9,798 nt of DNA, taken from Planctomycetaceae bacterium. GTDB taxonomy: Bacteria > Planctomycetota > Planctomycetia > Pirellulales > UBA1268. The position numbers and the translations under genes are program-made. This document shows positions 1 to 7,016 of the stretch, in pieces (position 1 is the first letter of the stretch; each line of letters opens with the position of its first letter). The notes beneath the pieces were generated by a model that saw only the letters and a program-made list of their open reading frames with translations, was not told where the DNA came from and did no database searches. Location: contig SIAG01000135.1 in assembly GCA_009691925.1 (NCBI GenBank), positions 1 through 9,798 of the forward strand, given 5' to 3'.

Positions 1-848
1 AGCGCGGTCGGCAGATACGACTCGTCCCAGCGGGTGGTGATCCGGCAGTCATGCGGCCCGATCGTGCTGCAAAACGGGTGCTCCGAGGAGTCGAGGCGTC
101 CCCGGTTGAAGTCGAAACCGATCCTTTCGGCCACGGTCCGGACAAACGCCTCCTGGGCCCCGCGCGGAAACCGCCCCCGGAGGACGTTGTCGAGTGGCGC
201 GTGGGGGGCCCCCGTGCAGGCCCGGACGAGGGGCACGAGGCTCGGCCGGAGGCGGTCGAAGAGGGCCGAAATGTCACTCGCCCGGGCACCGGGCTCGTGG
301 TCGTCGAGGAGGGAATCGTAGGGATCGAGATCGGGCGATTGGCAGCTCGCCTGTTCGCGTTTCAAAGCGACGATGCGGGCGAGTTTCGGAGCGAAGCCCT
401 TCCAATCGGAGCGTCGCCGCGCGTCGACCCAGGCCTGCTGGCCGTCGATGCAGGCCCGGGCGGTCTCCTCGACCAACCGGGCTGGGAGGCGGACATACTT
501 GCGATGATCCCGGAGGAGACGGAGGACCGTCGCCCGCTCGTTCGCACTCCAGTCGCCCCCCTCTCCCTCTCCCTCCCCCTTCCCCTCCCCCTCCATTGCC
601 GCCGCCAACCGCTCCAACCGATCTCCCTGGGCCGGATCGGTGCGCAGGCTGTGGGCCAAGGAGGCGACGGCGGCCACCTGGTCGGCCCGGTGAGCGCCGC
701 CGGCGGGGGGCAGCATCGTCTGTTCGTCCCACCCGAGGATCGATTCGACCGACGCGAGCACCGCGGCCCGACGGGCGTGGGCGGCGGCTTCGTCGAGATC
801 CCAACGGGAGGCTGGGGGCTGTCGGGCCGGGGGATGGGAGATACTCAT
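1..848 (-). CDS. M32 family (Taq-type) metallocarboxypeptidase, C-terminal part beyond window
   Basis: Cytosolic zinc carboxypeptidase of the M32 family, which trims residues from peptide C-termini. The frame is open from an ATG at 848 to the left edge, giving 282 residues of a family usually near 500. Visible family signatures are an N-terminal helical region with ILGWDEQTMLPP (about 37-48), DPYDSLLDDHEPG (175-187), and EHPFCSTIGPHDCRITTRWD (256-275), which in this family lies just before the HExxH zinc site. The HExxH motif itself falls off the window, so catalytic competence cannot be judged. Residues 86-98 are a Gly/Glu/Lys low-complexity insert (GEGKGEGEGEGG) in a normally helical region. 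The ribosome-binding site before 848 is weak, but no better upstream start is seen. The gene diverges from the BshB1-like gene across 80 bases. The family call is confident; the substrate is unknown. Confidence 0.88.
   Translation of the reverse strand, partial: MSISHPPARQPPASRWDLDEAAAHARRAAVLASVESILGWDEQTMLPPAGGAHRADQVAAVASLAHSLRTDPAQGDRLERLAAAMEGEGKGEGEGEGGDWSANERATVLRLLRDHRKYVRLPARLVEETARACIDGQQAWVDARRRSDWKGFAPKLARIVALKREQASCQSPDLDPYDSLLDDHEPGARASDISALFDRLRPSLVPLVRACTGAPHAPLDNVLRGRFPRGAQEAFVRTVAERIGFDFNRGRLDSSEHPFCSTIGPHDCRITTRWDESYLPTA
556..594 (-). repeat. 39-base pure polypurine/polypyrimidine tract inside the M32 gene
   Basis: Every base from 556 to 594 is a pyrimidine on the plus strand, so the coding strand is a pure purine run with several GGG or GGGG blocks separated by 2-3 bases. 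It encodes the Gly/Glu/Lys insert of the carboxypeptidase. The G blocks meet the usual G-quadruplex pattern on the minus strand, and the tract is also of the kind that can form triplex DNA. The units are irregular GAGGGG/GAGGGA hexamers, consistent with growth by slippage. Confidence 0.7.
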
Positions 849-928
849 GGGGGGGAGAGTATGCTCCGGTGGAGCTGCCTGGCAACCGCACGCCCCGCTC
901 CTTCACCCCGGCCTCCCCCGAGAATCCC

Positions 929-1624
929 ATGCTCGATGCCCTCGTCATCGCTCCCCATCCAGACGACGCCGAGCTCGGCATGGGGGGCACCATTGCGCTG
1001 ATGCTCGCCCGCGGGTTGCGCGTCGGCGTCCTCGACCTCACCGACGGGGAACCGACGCCGCGCGGAACCCCGGAGATCCGCGCCCGCGAGACCGCCGCCG
1101 CCACAGCCGTGCTCGGAATCGAGTGGCGCGAGAATCTCGGTCTTCCCAACCGTCGCCTTCGCGCCACACTCGCCGCCCGGGCAAGCCTCGCCGCCACGAT
1201 CCGCCGCACCCGCCCGCGATGGCTGTTCTCGCCACACTGGGTGGACGCCCACCCCGACCACGTCGCCGCCACCCGCCTGGTCGATGCGGCGCGATTCTGG
1301 GCAAAGCTCACCAAATGCGACCTGCCCGGTGAGCCCTGGCACCCGTCGCGCGTCTACCACTACCCGTGCGTCCATCTCAAGGTCCTCCTCCGCCCCGCCT
1401 TCATCGTCGACATCAGCGACACCTGGGAGACCAAGGCCCGCAGCATCGCCTGCTACGCGAGCCAGTTCCCAACCCCCGAGTTGTCCCCGGCTTCGTCACC
1501 GTCCGTGCCGGAACGTGTCGACGCCGCCGCGCGCTGGTGGGGCTCGATGATCGGAGTTGCCCGCGGTGAGCCATTCACTGCCCGCGAACCGATCGGACTG
1601 CGCGGTTTTGGCGACCTGTTCTGA
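929..1624 (+). CDS. bshB1: BshB1-like LmbE/PIG-L family N-acetylglucosaminyl-malate deacetylase
   Basis: Zinc-dependent deacetylase of the LmbE/PIG-L fold, 231 aa. In the BshB1 subfamily it removes acetyl from GlcNAc-malate, the second step of bacillithiol synthesis in the cytosol. The start at 929 puts the family N-terminus right at the front: MLDALVIAPHPDDAELGMGG, with metal ligands H10 and D13 and the third ligand H111 in DAHPDH (106-111). DLTDGEPTPRGT (36-47) and RENLGLPNRRL (67-77) match the BshB1 pattern better than generic LmbE proteins, as do FIVDISDTWETK (158-169) and the YASQF segment (176-180). The upstream GAGA is a poor ribosome-binding site, but the homology start is clear. No bshA or bshC is in the window, so bacillithiol production is inferred only. 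A different sugar-amide substrate remains possible. Confidence 0.85.
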   Translation: MLDALVIAPHPDDAELGMGGTIALMLARGLRVGVLDLTDGEPTPRGTPEIRARETAAATAVLGIEWRENLGLPNRRLRATLAARASLAATIRRTRPRWLFSPHWVDAHPDHVAATRLVDAARFWAKLTKCDLPGEPWHPSRVYHYPCVHLKVLLRPAFIVDISDTWETKARSIACYASQFPTPELSPASSPSVPERVDAAARWWGSMIGVARGEPFTAREPIGLRGFGDLF

Positions 1625-1843
1625 CACCGTCGACCGGCGCCCACGCTGGATCGGCTTCCCGGGCAAGCTGCGCCGACGAGGATCGCGGCGGGGGAACGAG
1701 GGCGTCGCAGGGAATTGGCTGGATGGGAGCGATTCGGGGGGCGATGATCGGAATCGTGTGGCCCCCGGGAGGGCCGGGCCGATATCCACAGTGCGGAGGT
1801 TTGCACGTCCGCCGCCGTTCCCTCGACCCACAGGGTCTACACC

Positions 1844-2077
1844 ATGCCCGCCCGCGACATCAACGTCATGGCCCTGGTCAAGGGAGGCGAACGGTACGTC
1901 TTCCTCTATGACGACGACAGCCGTGTCGAGGCCCTCCGCACATTGAGCCGATTCGCCTCCGACCCGGATCTCAGTTTCTCCTGGCACGACGCCGCCGTGC
2001 TCGGTGAAAAGGTCCGCCACGCCGCCCCACGAGTGAACCGGGTCCGCTTCGTACCGCCGGCCGACCGGACGGCCTGA
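1844..2077 (+). CDS. Small conserved-looking protein of unknown function, upstream of xerC
   Basis: A 77-aa soluble protein with no signal peptide or membrane segment. The core KGGERYVFLYDDDSRVEALRT (13-33) is followed by LSRFASDPDLSFSWHDAAVLGEKVR (34-58) and a basic tail. The balanced composition differs from the Arg/Pro-rich shadow frames around it, which supports real coding. I recall very similar small proteins in planctomycete genomes, but assign no function and cannot confirm this by search. An AGGG at 1832-1835 lies 8 bases before the ATG. The gene ends 23 bases before the ATG of xerC on the same strand, so the two are probably co-transcribed. The acidic DDD patch and the alternating hydrophobics in RYVFLYDD suggest a small alpha/beta fold. 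The 219 bases upstream (1625-1843) hold no convincing gene. Confidence 0.72.
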   Translation: MPARDINVMALVKGGERYVFLYDDDSRVEALRTLSRFASDPDLSFSWHDAAVLGEKVRHAAPRVNRVRFVPPADRTA

Positions 2078-2100
2078 TCCGCCCCCCTGGCAGGTTCGTG

Positions 2101-3027
2101 ATGACTTCCCTGCCCCCCCAAGCCAGCGCCGGATTCTCTCCGGTGATCGATCGCTTCCTCGGCGCGATGGTCGCGGAACGGGGATGCTCACCCTTCACCG
2201 TCAAGAGCTACCGAGAGGATCTCCTCCAACTGGTCGAGTTCCTTGCCTCGGCCGGCTGTCGGACCCCCGATGAGGCGACGAGCATGATCCTGCGGCGATT
2301 CGCCGGCGGGCTCCACGCCGCCGGATATGCGCCGGCCACCGTGGCCAGGAAATTGGCGAGCACCCGAAGTTTTTACGCCTTCGGCCAGCGCGAAGGATGG
2401 GTGCGAACGAATCCCGCCAAGCCACTCCGCGGTCCGAAGCGGGCGCGGAAACTCCCCAAGTTCCTCACTGGCGAGGAAATCGGTCGCCTCCTTGCCGCCC
2501 CCCAACCAAAGGCCGCCGGTGGACTGCGGGATCGGGCGATTCTCGAGCTGATGTACTCGGCCGGGCTTCGAGTTCGCGAGTTGGTGACCCTCGATGACGG
2601 CGACCTCGACCTCCGTGGTGGCACCACCAGGGTCCGCGGAAAGGGGCGTCGGGAGCGACTGGGGATCGTCGGCCGTCACGCCCGCGGAGCGATCGAAAGC
2701 TGGCTGGCGTCGCGTGCCAGCCCCCGCGCGACGGCCGTTGCCCGCGTTCAACCACTGTTCACGAACAAGTTCGGCACGCGACTATCGGTCCGCGGAGTCG
2801 CCCGGCTCCTCGAGAAGCACCTGCTCACGGCCGGGCTCTCCGGGCGGGCGAGCCCCCACACCCTGCGGCACAGTTTCGCCACCCATCTCCTCGACGCCGG
2901 CGCCGACATCCGTAGCGTCCAGGAACTGCTCGGTCACAAGAGCCTGGTCACGACCCAGATCTACACCCACGTGACGACGACACGTCTCCTCGACGCCTTC
3001 GACAAAGCCCATCCACGGGCCCGTTAG
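2101..3027 (+). CDS. xerC: XerC-type tyrosine site-specific recombinase
   Basis: Tyrosine recombinase of the XerC/XerD family, 308 aa (usual length about 300). These proteins resolve chromosome dimers at dif near the terminus during division, normally as a heterotetramer. Residues 11-100 form the SAM-like core-binding domain; 115-308 form the catalytic domain. All six active-site residues are visible: R157 (SAGLRVRE), K181 (RGKGRRER), H253 and R256 (PHTLRH), H279 (LLGH) and the nucleophile Y288 (TQIYTH). The tail FDKAHPRAR resembles XerC more than XerD, but the two are hard to separate from sequence alone. GTG at 2098 directly precedes the ATG at 2101 and either could start; I take the ATG. 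No flanking att-like repeats or mobile-element genes are seen, so this looks like the housekeeping recombinase and not a phage or integron integrase. The next gene downstream is convergent. Confidence 0.9.
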   Translation: MTSLPPQASAGFSPVIDRFLGAMVAERGCSPFTVKSYREDLLQLVEFLASAGCRTPDEATSMILRRFAGGLHAAGYAPATVARKLASTRSFYAFGQREGWVRTNPAKPLRGPKRARKLPKFLTGEEIGRLLAAPQPKAAGGLRDRAILELMYSAGLRVRELVTLDDGDLDLRGGTTRVRGKGRRERLGIVGRHARGAIESWLASRASPRATAVARVQPLFTNKFGTRLSVRGVARLLEKHLLTAGLSGRASPHTLRHSFATHLLDAGADIRSVQELLGHKSLVTTQIYTHVTTTRLLDAFDKAHPRAR

Positions 3028-3038
3028 CAGCAGAGCCG

Positions 3039-3068
3039 CCGGGGAACGAACGCGAGCTCGTTCCCCGG
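3039..3068. terminator. GC-rich hairpin between convergent xerC and response regulator genes
   Basis: A perfect 11-bp inverted repeat, CCGGGGAACGA (3039-3049) with TCGTTCCCCGG (3058-3068), has an 8-base loop. It sits 11 bases after the xerC stop and 8 bases before the end of the response regulator, so it could serve both strands. There is no U-tract, so classical intrinsic termination is not certain; it may instead block RNA decay or assist factor-dependent termination. Confidence 0.6.
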
Positions 3069-3076
3069 GGCCGCTG

Positions 3077-3709
3077 TCAGACGAGGCCGCGACGCACGGC
3101 CCAGACAGCAGCCTGGGTGCGGTCGGAGACCGCAATCTTTCGGAGGATGTTTTGGACGTGCTCCTTGACCGTCTCGACACTGATCGTCAATGACTGGGCT
3201 ATCTCCTTGTTGGAGAGCCCCAGCGCCATGTGCCGGAGCACCTGCGTCTCGCGCTGCGTGAGCGGGATGTCGGGATCGGGCGTGGCCACCCGGTTGGCCA
3301 TCGTTGTTGCCACCCGGCGGAGCTCCCCAGCCTTGGCCGGGAGTTGGCCGGCGGCGGCGCCGGTGATCGCCGCGATGATCTCGCTCCGCGAGGCACCCTT
3401 GAGGATGTAATCGTGGGCCCCCGCAGCCACCGCACGGGCGACGTAGGTCGGATTGTCGAATGTCGAGAGCATCACCACCCGGGCAGTCGGAAGTTCGGCC
3501 CGGAGCTTCTCCAGCGTCGCCAGCCCATCCTTGCCGGCCATCCGGATGTCGAGGAGCACGACATCGGGCTTGAGCTTCTTGGCCAGCTTCAGTGCCTCAT
3601 CACCGTTGGACGCTTCCCCGAGGATTTTGACCTCGGATCCCGCCAGCAGGCTGGCCAGCCCACAGCGCACTACTTCATGGTCGTCGGCGATCACAACTTT
3701 GACGGACAT
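3077..3709 (-). CDS. NarL/FixJ family two-component response regulator
   Basis: Complete 210-aa DNA-binding response regulator. The receiver domain (about 3-118) has the acidic pair D9/D10, the phosphoacceptor D54 in VVLLDIRM, switch residue S82 and the conserved K104 in YILKGAS. A linker (120-148) leads to a LuxR-type helix-turn-helix (about 148-206) with LTQRETQVLRHMALGLSNKEIAQSL and VKEHVQNILRKI, the standard recognition region. It should be phosphorylated by a histidine kinase, dimerise and control transcription. No kinase is in the window, so the signal and regulon are unknown. GAAGGAG at 3720-3726 lies 10 bases before the ATG. A candidate promoter lies at 3758-3786. hemC ends 155 bases upstream on the same strand, so the regulator may have its own promoter. 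Confidence 0.92.
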   Translation of the reverse strand: MSVKVVIADDHEVVRCGLASLLAGSEVKILGEASNGDEALKLAKKLKPDVVLLDIRMAGKDGLATLEKLRAELPTARVVMLSTFDNPTYVARAVAAGAHDYILKGASRSEIIAAITGAAAGQLPAKAGELRRVATTMANRVATPDPDIPLTQRETQVLRHMALGLSNKEIAQSLTISVETVKEHVQNILRKIAVSDRTQAAVWAVRRGLV

Positions 3710-3757
3710 GCTCTCTTCTCTCCTTCATGTGATGTGGCACAGACGTGGTTTCGGATA

Positions 3758-3786
3758 ACTATAACTGCATACCCCCGGGGCCACAA
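3758..3786 (-). promoter_or_regulatory. Candidate sigma70-like promoter for the response regulator
   Basis: Read on the minus strand: TTGTGG (3786-3781), a 17-base spacer, then TATAGT (3763-3758, 5 of 6 to TATAAT). The -35 is only a 3 of 6 match. The AT-rich patch around 3751-3774 stands out in GC-rich DNA. Predicted transcription start is near 3751, giving a leader of about 42 bases to the ATG at 3709. Confidence 0.35.
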
Positions 3787-3864
3787 CGAGCGGGGAGAAT
3801 TCCCCCTTTCGGGACGCTCTTCCCCCACCTTGGACACCCGGTTGGGCGGCCCTTGAAGACGGCT

Positions 3865-4821
3865 TCACGCCTGCCGGCGGAGGGATTCGGCCTGCCGCGC
3901 CGCCTCGAGCATCCGATCGGCCCCCTGGCCACGCAGCGCCTCGGCCACCCTCCGACCGAGGCGGTCGGGGGACTCGGCTTCATCGGCAACCGCCCGGGAG
4001 ACGATCCGCTCGATCCCGTCGCCATCCGGCCCGAGGACGCAGGCACCGAGATGGAGCCGATCTCCCTCGAAGCGGGCCCAGGCACCGATCGGGGCCAGAC
4101 ACCCCCCCGCCAAGCCCGCCAGACAGGCGCGTTCGGCCTCCACCGCCGCGTGGGAGGAGGGATCGTCGATCTCCCCGACGATGGCCGCCATCCGGGCATC
4201 GCCGCTGCGGATCTGCACGATCAATGCGCCTTGCGCGACGGCGGGCCAGAACGATTCAGGCCGGAGGACCTCCGTAATCCGCTGCTCCAACCCGAGACGC
4301 CCCAGACCGGCGGCCGCGAGGATCAGGCCATCACACTCCCCCTCGTCGAGCCGGCGGAGGCGGGTGTCGACGTTCCCCCGCACCGAGCGGAAATCGAGAT
4401 CGGCCCGCCGGGCCCGCAGCTGCATGACGCGGCGGATGCTGGAGGTGCCGACGACGGCGCGCGGGGGCAATTGGTCGATCGTCGGGCTTGTCCGCCCCAC
4501 GAAGGCATCAAAGGGGGAGGCGCGGAGGGGCACGGAGGCCAGTTCGAGCCCCGGCGTGACGGCAGTGGGGAGGTCCTTAAGGCTGTGAACAGCCGCATCG
4601 ATCCGCCCCTCGAGCAGGGCCCGTTCGAGTTCACGGACGAACACCCCATCCCCCCCGCGGATCGCGGCGATCGGCACATCGGTGACGACGTCGCCCCGGG
4701 TCGAGACGAGCTCGACGGTCACCTCATGGCCGCGGGACCGGAACTGATCGACCACCCATCCCGTCTGCGTCCGTGCCAGCGCACTCCCCCTCGTCCCGAC
4801 GCAGATCTCCGGCCGTTCCAT
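3865..4821 (-). CDS. hemC: Hydroxymethylbilane synthase (porphobilinogen deaminase)
   Basis: Cytosolic enzyme that joins four porphobilinogen molecules into hydroxymethylbilane in tetrapyrrole (haem) synthesis. It is 318 aa, close to the family norm of about 310. Key residues are present: GTRGSALARTQT (9-20), catalytic D83 in HSLKDLPT, the substrate and cofactor-binding arginines R130/R131 in GTSSIRR, and C241 in GGCLAPIGAWA, which carries the dipyrromethane cofactor by thioether link. The frame stays open upstream, but GGAAGGA at 4828-4834 is 6 bases before the ATG at 4821, and the protein then begins MERPEICVGTRGS as in the family; an in-frame ATG at 4836 is less likely. It lies 46 bases downstream of comF on the same strand and is probably co-transcribed with it. 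No other haem gene is in the window. Confidence 0.95.
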   Translation of the reverse strand: MERPEICVGTRGSALARTQTGWVVDQFRSRGHEVTVELVSTRGDVVTDVPIAAIRGGDGVFVRELERALLEGRIDAAVHSLKDLPTAVTPGLELASVPLRASPFDAFVGRTSPTIDQLPPRAVVGTSSIRRVMQLRARRADLDFRSVRGNVDTRLRRLDEGECDGLILAAAGLGRLGLEQRITEVLRPESFWPAVAQGALIVQIRSGDARMAAIVGEIDDPSSHAAVEAERACLAGLAGGCLAPIGAWARFEGDRLHLGACVLGPDGDGIERIVSRAVADEAESPDRLGRRVAEALRGQGADRMLEAARQAESLRRQA

Positions 4822-4867
4822 CACGCATCCTTCCATGCTCGGCGCCGTTGCGTCGGCGCGGTGGTTG

Positions 4868-5740
4868 TCATTCCAGGTCACCATCCCGCTCGGGTTCCGC
4901 ATCGTTGCCATGATCGGCCCGGGCCACGACGGCCACATGAACGGCGGCGGCGCCCGCCGTCGACAAGGCCCGTCGGCAGGCGGACAGCGTACCACCGGTG
5001 GTGACGACATCGTCGACGAGGAGCACCCGTTTCCCCGTTCCCCCCCCGCGGCCGACGGCAAACGCATCGAGGACGTTGGCGCGGCGCGCCTCGAACGGCA
5101 GCCGGTTCTGCATCACCGTCGCCCGTGTGCGCCGCAGCAACCGCCGGACCGGAATCGCGGCGAGACGCCCCAGACGCTCGGCCATTACATCGGCGGCACT
5201 CGTGCCCCTCTCGACGCGCCGCCACCAGTGCATCGGCACCGGCACGACGATATCAGGCTTCCAGGCGAGGATGGTTTCGGCATGGTGGCGGTGAAGGAGC
5301 GTGGCGAGCGCCGCCGCCACGTTGTCGCCCCGTGGCCTCTTGGCATGGAGCACCGCCTGACGGAGCGTGCCGCCATAGCTCCCCAGCACGACGATCCCGT
5401 CCCAGTCACGACACCGCCCCCGGCATGACCGGCAGCGCTGGCTCCCTCCCGGCTGCCCACACCGCAGGCAGCGCGGTCGAGGATCGGAAAGCTCCCCGAC
5501 ACACGCTTCGCAGAGGGGGAGAGGGGTGCGGTAAGGGACGGCCGCGCCTGCGGACGTCGCCGCCGCTCCGGCCGACGGCACGACCATCTCTTCCCGATGA
5601 CAAAGCTCGCAGCGGGGGGGGAAAAGCAGGTCAACCGCAGGCGCGGACCACGCCCGGCCCTGCTGCGCCAGCCACGTCCACCCCCGTGTAATCACCGGCG
5701 AGATCCCGTTTCGAGCCAGGTTGACGCTGTTTCCGGACAA
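4868..5740 (-). CDS. comF: ComF family phosphoribosyltransferase-like protein with zinc-ribbon N-terminus
   Basis: ComF/GntX family protein, linked to DNA uptake in competent bacteria and found widely in non-competent ones. It is 290 aa from the start chosen. The N-terminal part has paired cysteines typical of the family: C44/C47 (CELC), C77/C80, C91/C94, C103/C106, plus C110. The C-terminal PRTase fold has YGGTLRQAVLHAK (122-134), DIVVPVPMHW (163-172) and the PRPP loop VLLVDDVVTTGGT (239-251). I chose TTG at 5740 because GGAGG (5747-5751) sits 6 bases upstream. An in-frame ATG at 5806 would overlap the start codon of the divergent permease gene, and its extra 22 residues look non-conserved. 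A GTG at 5695 is another option. The tail after AVVARAD is acidic and variable. Transcribed with hemC. The biochemical activity of ComF proteins is unsettled; no other competence genes are here. Confidence 0.85.
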   Translation of the reverse strand: MSGNSVNLARNGISPVITRGWTWLAQQGRAWSAPAVDLLFPPRCELCHREEMVVPSAGAAATSAGAAVPYRTPLPLCEACVGELSDPRPRCLRCGQPGGSQRCRSCRGRCRDWDGIVVLGSYGGTLRQAVLHAKRPRGDNVAAALATLLHRHHAETILAWKPDIVVPVPMHWWRRVERGTSAADVMAERLGRLAAIPVRRLLRRTRATVMQNRLPFEARRANVLDAFAVGRGGGTGKRVLLVDDVVTTGGTLSACRRALSTAGAAAVHVAVVARADHGNDAEPERDGDLE

Positions 5741-5749
5741 CCCTATCCT
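5721..5749 (+). promoter_or_regulatory. Candidate sigma70-like promoter for the lptF/lptG-type gene
   Basis: TTGACG (5721-5726, 5 of 6 to TTGACA), an exact 17-base spacer, then TATCCT (5744-5749, 4 of 6 to TATAAT). The expected start near 5756 gives a leader of about 50 bases to the ATG at 5805. The -10 box overlaps the comF ribosome-binding site and the -35 lies inside the comF coding start on the other strand. Confidence 0.5.
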
Positions 5750-5804
5750 CCGCCCCCCGAGGCCCCATCCGGGCCCCCAAGCTTCCGCTGTTTCAAGGCC
5801 CGGC

Positions 5805-6935
5805 ATGCTGATCGATCGCTACATCGTCCGCGCCCAGTTCCACGCTTTCGTGATCGTGTTCGTCAGTCTGGCAGGGCTGACGTTCGTTGTCGACGCCTTC
5901 ACCAACATGGAGGAGTTCGTCTCGCACGCGGCCGACGGCGGCGGATTGTGGAAGGTGCTCGGAAAGTACTACGGCTACCGGCTGATCTCGTTCTTCGATG
6001 CCACAAGCGCCATCATTTCCCTGGCCAGCGCCATGTTCGCCCTGTCGTGGCTCGAGCGCCACAACGAACTGACCGCCCTCCTCGCCGCCGGGGTCACGCG
6101 CTGGCGGATCGCCCGCGGGTCGATCGCCTTCGCGGCCGTCGTGGCGATCCTCGCCGGCGCCAACCGAGAACTGGTTCTCCCCAAGATCCGGGAAGCTTTC
6201 TCGCGGAACGCCCAGGACCTCAAGGGCAACAAAGACCAGGCTTTCGAGGCCCGGTACGACCACGCGACCGAGGTCCTGTTCCGCGGCCGTTCGGTGCAGG
6301 CGGCTCCACGTCGGATCGAATCACCGAGCCTTCTCCTCCCGCCTTCACTGTCCGAACACGGGACACAGATCGATGCGGCCGAGGCGCATTGGCTCGCCGC
6401 CGATGCCCGCCATCCGGCAGGCTACCTCCTCGGGGCGGTCCGCGAGCCTGCCGGGATCGACCGGCTCTCGTCGATCGAGTTCGGCGGCCGAACGATCATC
6501 CAGACGAGGTCCGGGGCCGATTGGCTCGAACCGGGCCAGTGCTTCCTCGCCAGTGACGTTTCCTTCGAGCAACTGATCGGTTCGTCGAACTGGACCCAGT
6601 ACTCGTCGACCCCCGAACTTGTGGCGTCGATCGCCAACCCGGCGCTCGGAGTCGGCGCCGACATCCCACTCCGGGTGCATTCCCGGTTCGTGGCACCGTT
6701 CCTCGACATGTCGCTGGCCCTCCTCGGCATCCCGCTCGTGGTCGGTCCCAACCGGCGCGGGATCTTCGTCGCCGTCGGCTTATGCGTTGCCATGACGGTG
6801 ATCTTCTTCCTCGTGACGCTCGGCTGCCACGCGGCGGCATCGAGCTACGTCATCAGCCCGTCGGTCGGGGCCTGGGCCCCGCTTCTGATCCTCGCCCCCC
6901 TGGCCGCCTGGCGGGCGCAGCCGATGTGGCAGTGA
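5805..6935 (+). CDS. LptF/LptG family (YjgP/YjgQ) lipopolysaccharide export permease
   Basis: Inner-membrane permease of the LPS export ABC transporter; LptF and LptG pair with the LptB ATPase to push LPS onto the LptC-LptA bridge. It is 376 aa, near family length. Three N-terminal membrane segments (about 14-33, 61-81, 105-122), a periplasmic domain (about 123-292, the beta-jellyroll region in the family) and three C-terminal segments (about 296-314, 320-341, 353-369) give the expected 3+3 topology. LERHNELTALLAAGVTRWRI (83-102) is the cytoplasmic coupling motif of the family. The start MLIDRYIVRAQF is family-like, with AAGG at 5795-5798 six bases upstream. Only one copy is here and no lptB, lptA or lptC, so I cannot say whether it is the F or G subunit. 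It diverges from comF and has its own candidate promoter. Confidence 0.9.
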   Translation: MLIDRYIVRAQFHAFVIVFVSLAGLTFVVDAFTNMEEFVSHAADGGGLWKVLGKYYGYRLISFFDATSAIISLASAMFALSWLERHNELTALLAAGVTRWRIARGSIAFAAVVAILAGANRELVLPKIREAFSRNAQDLKGNKDQAFEARYDHATEVLFRGRSVQAAPRRIESPSLLLPPSLSEHGTQIDAAEAHWLAADARHPAGYLLGAVREPAGIDRLSSIEFGGRTIIQTRSGADWLEPGQCFLASDVSFEQLIGSSNWTQYSSTPELVASIANPALGVGADIPLRVHSRFVAPFLDMSLALLGIPLVVGPNRRGIFVAVGLCVAMTVIFFLVTLGCHAAASSYVISPSVGAWAPLLILAPLAAWRAQPMWQ

Positions 6936-7016
6936 CCCCCGTCGACCGGACCCTCGACGACAACGATGAGATCGGTTGGCGCGACCGTCTTGGTCGAATC
7001 GATCACGGCGGTCGCG

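Noticed and set aside
194..928. Long plus-strand open frame leading into the BshB1 gene (and a parallel one at 51-1001)
   Set aside because: It is Arg/Pro/Gly-rich and antisense to the clear M32 peptidase gene; BshB1 similarity begins exactly at 929.
1760..1775. GGCCC/GGGCC stem as a terminator for bshB1
   Set aside because: Only 5 bp, no T-run, 135 bases after the stop; such stems are expected by chance in this composition.
2098..3027. Phage or integron integrase marking a mobile island
   Set aside because: No attachment-site repeats, tRNA gene, excisionase or cargo genes; the protein reads as a housekeeping XerC/D.
3745..5004. 419-codon plus-strand open frame
   Set aside because: Antisense shadow of hemC in GC-rich DNA; composition is low-complexity Pro/Arg/Gly with no recognisable motif, while hemC has all catalytic residues.
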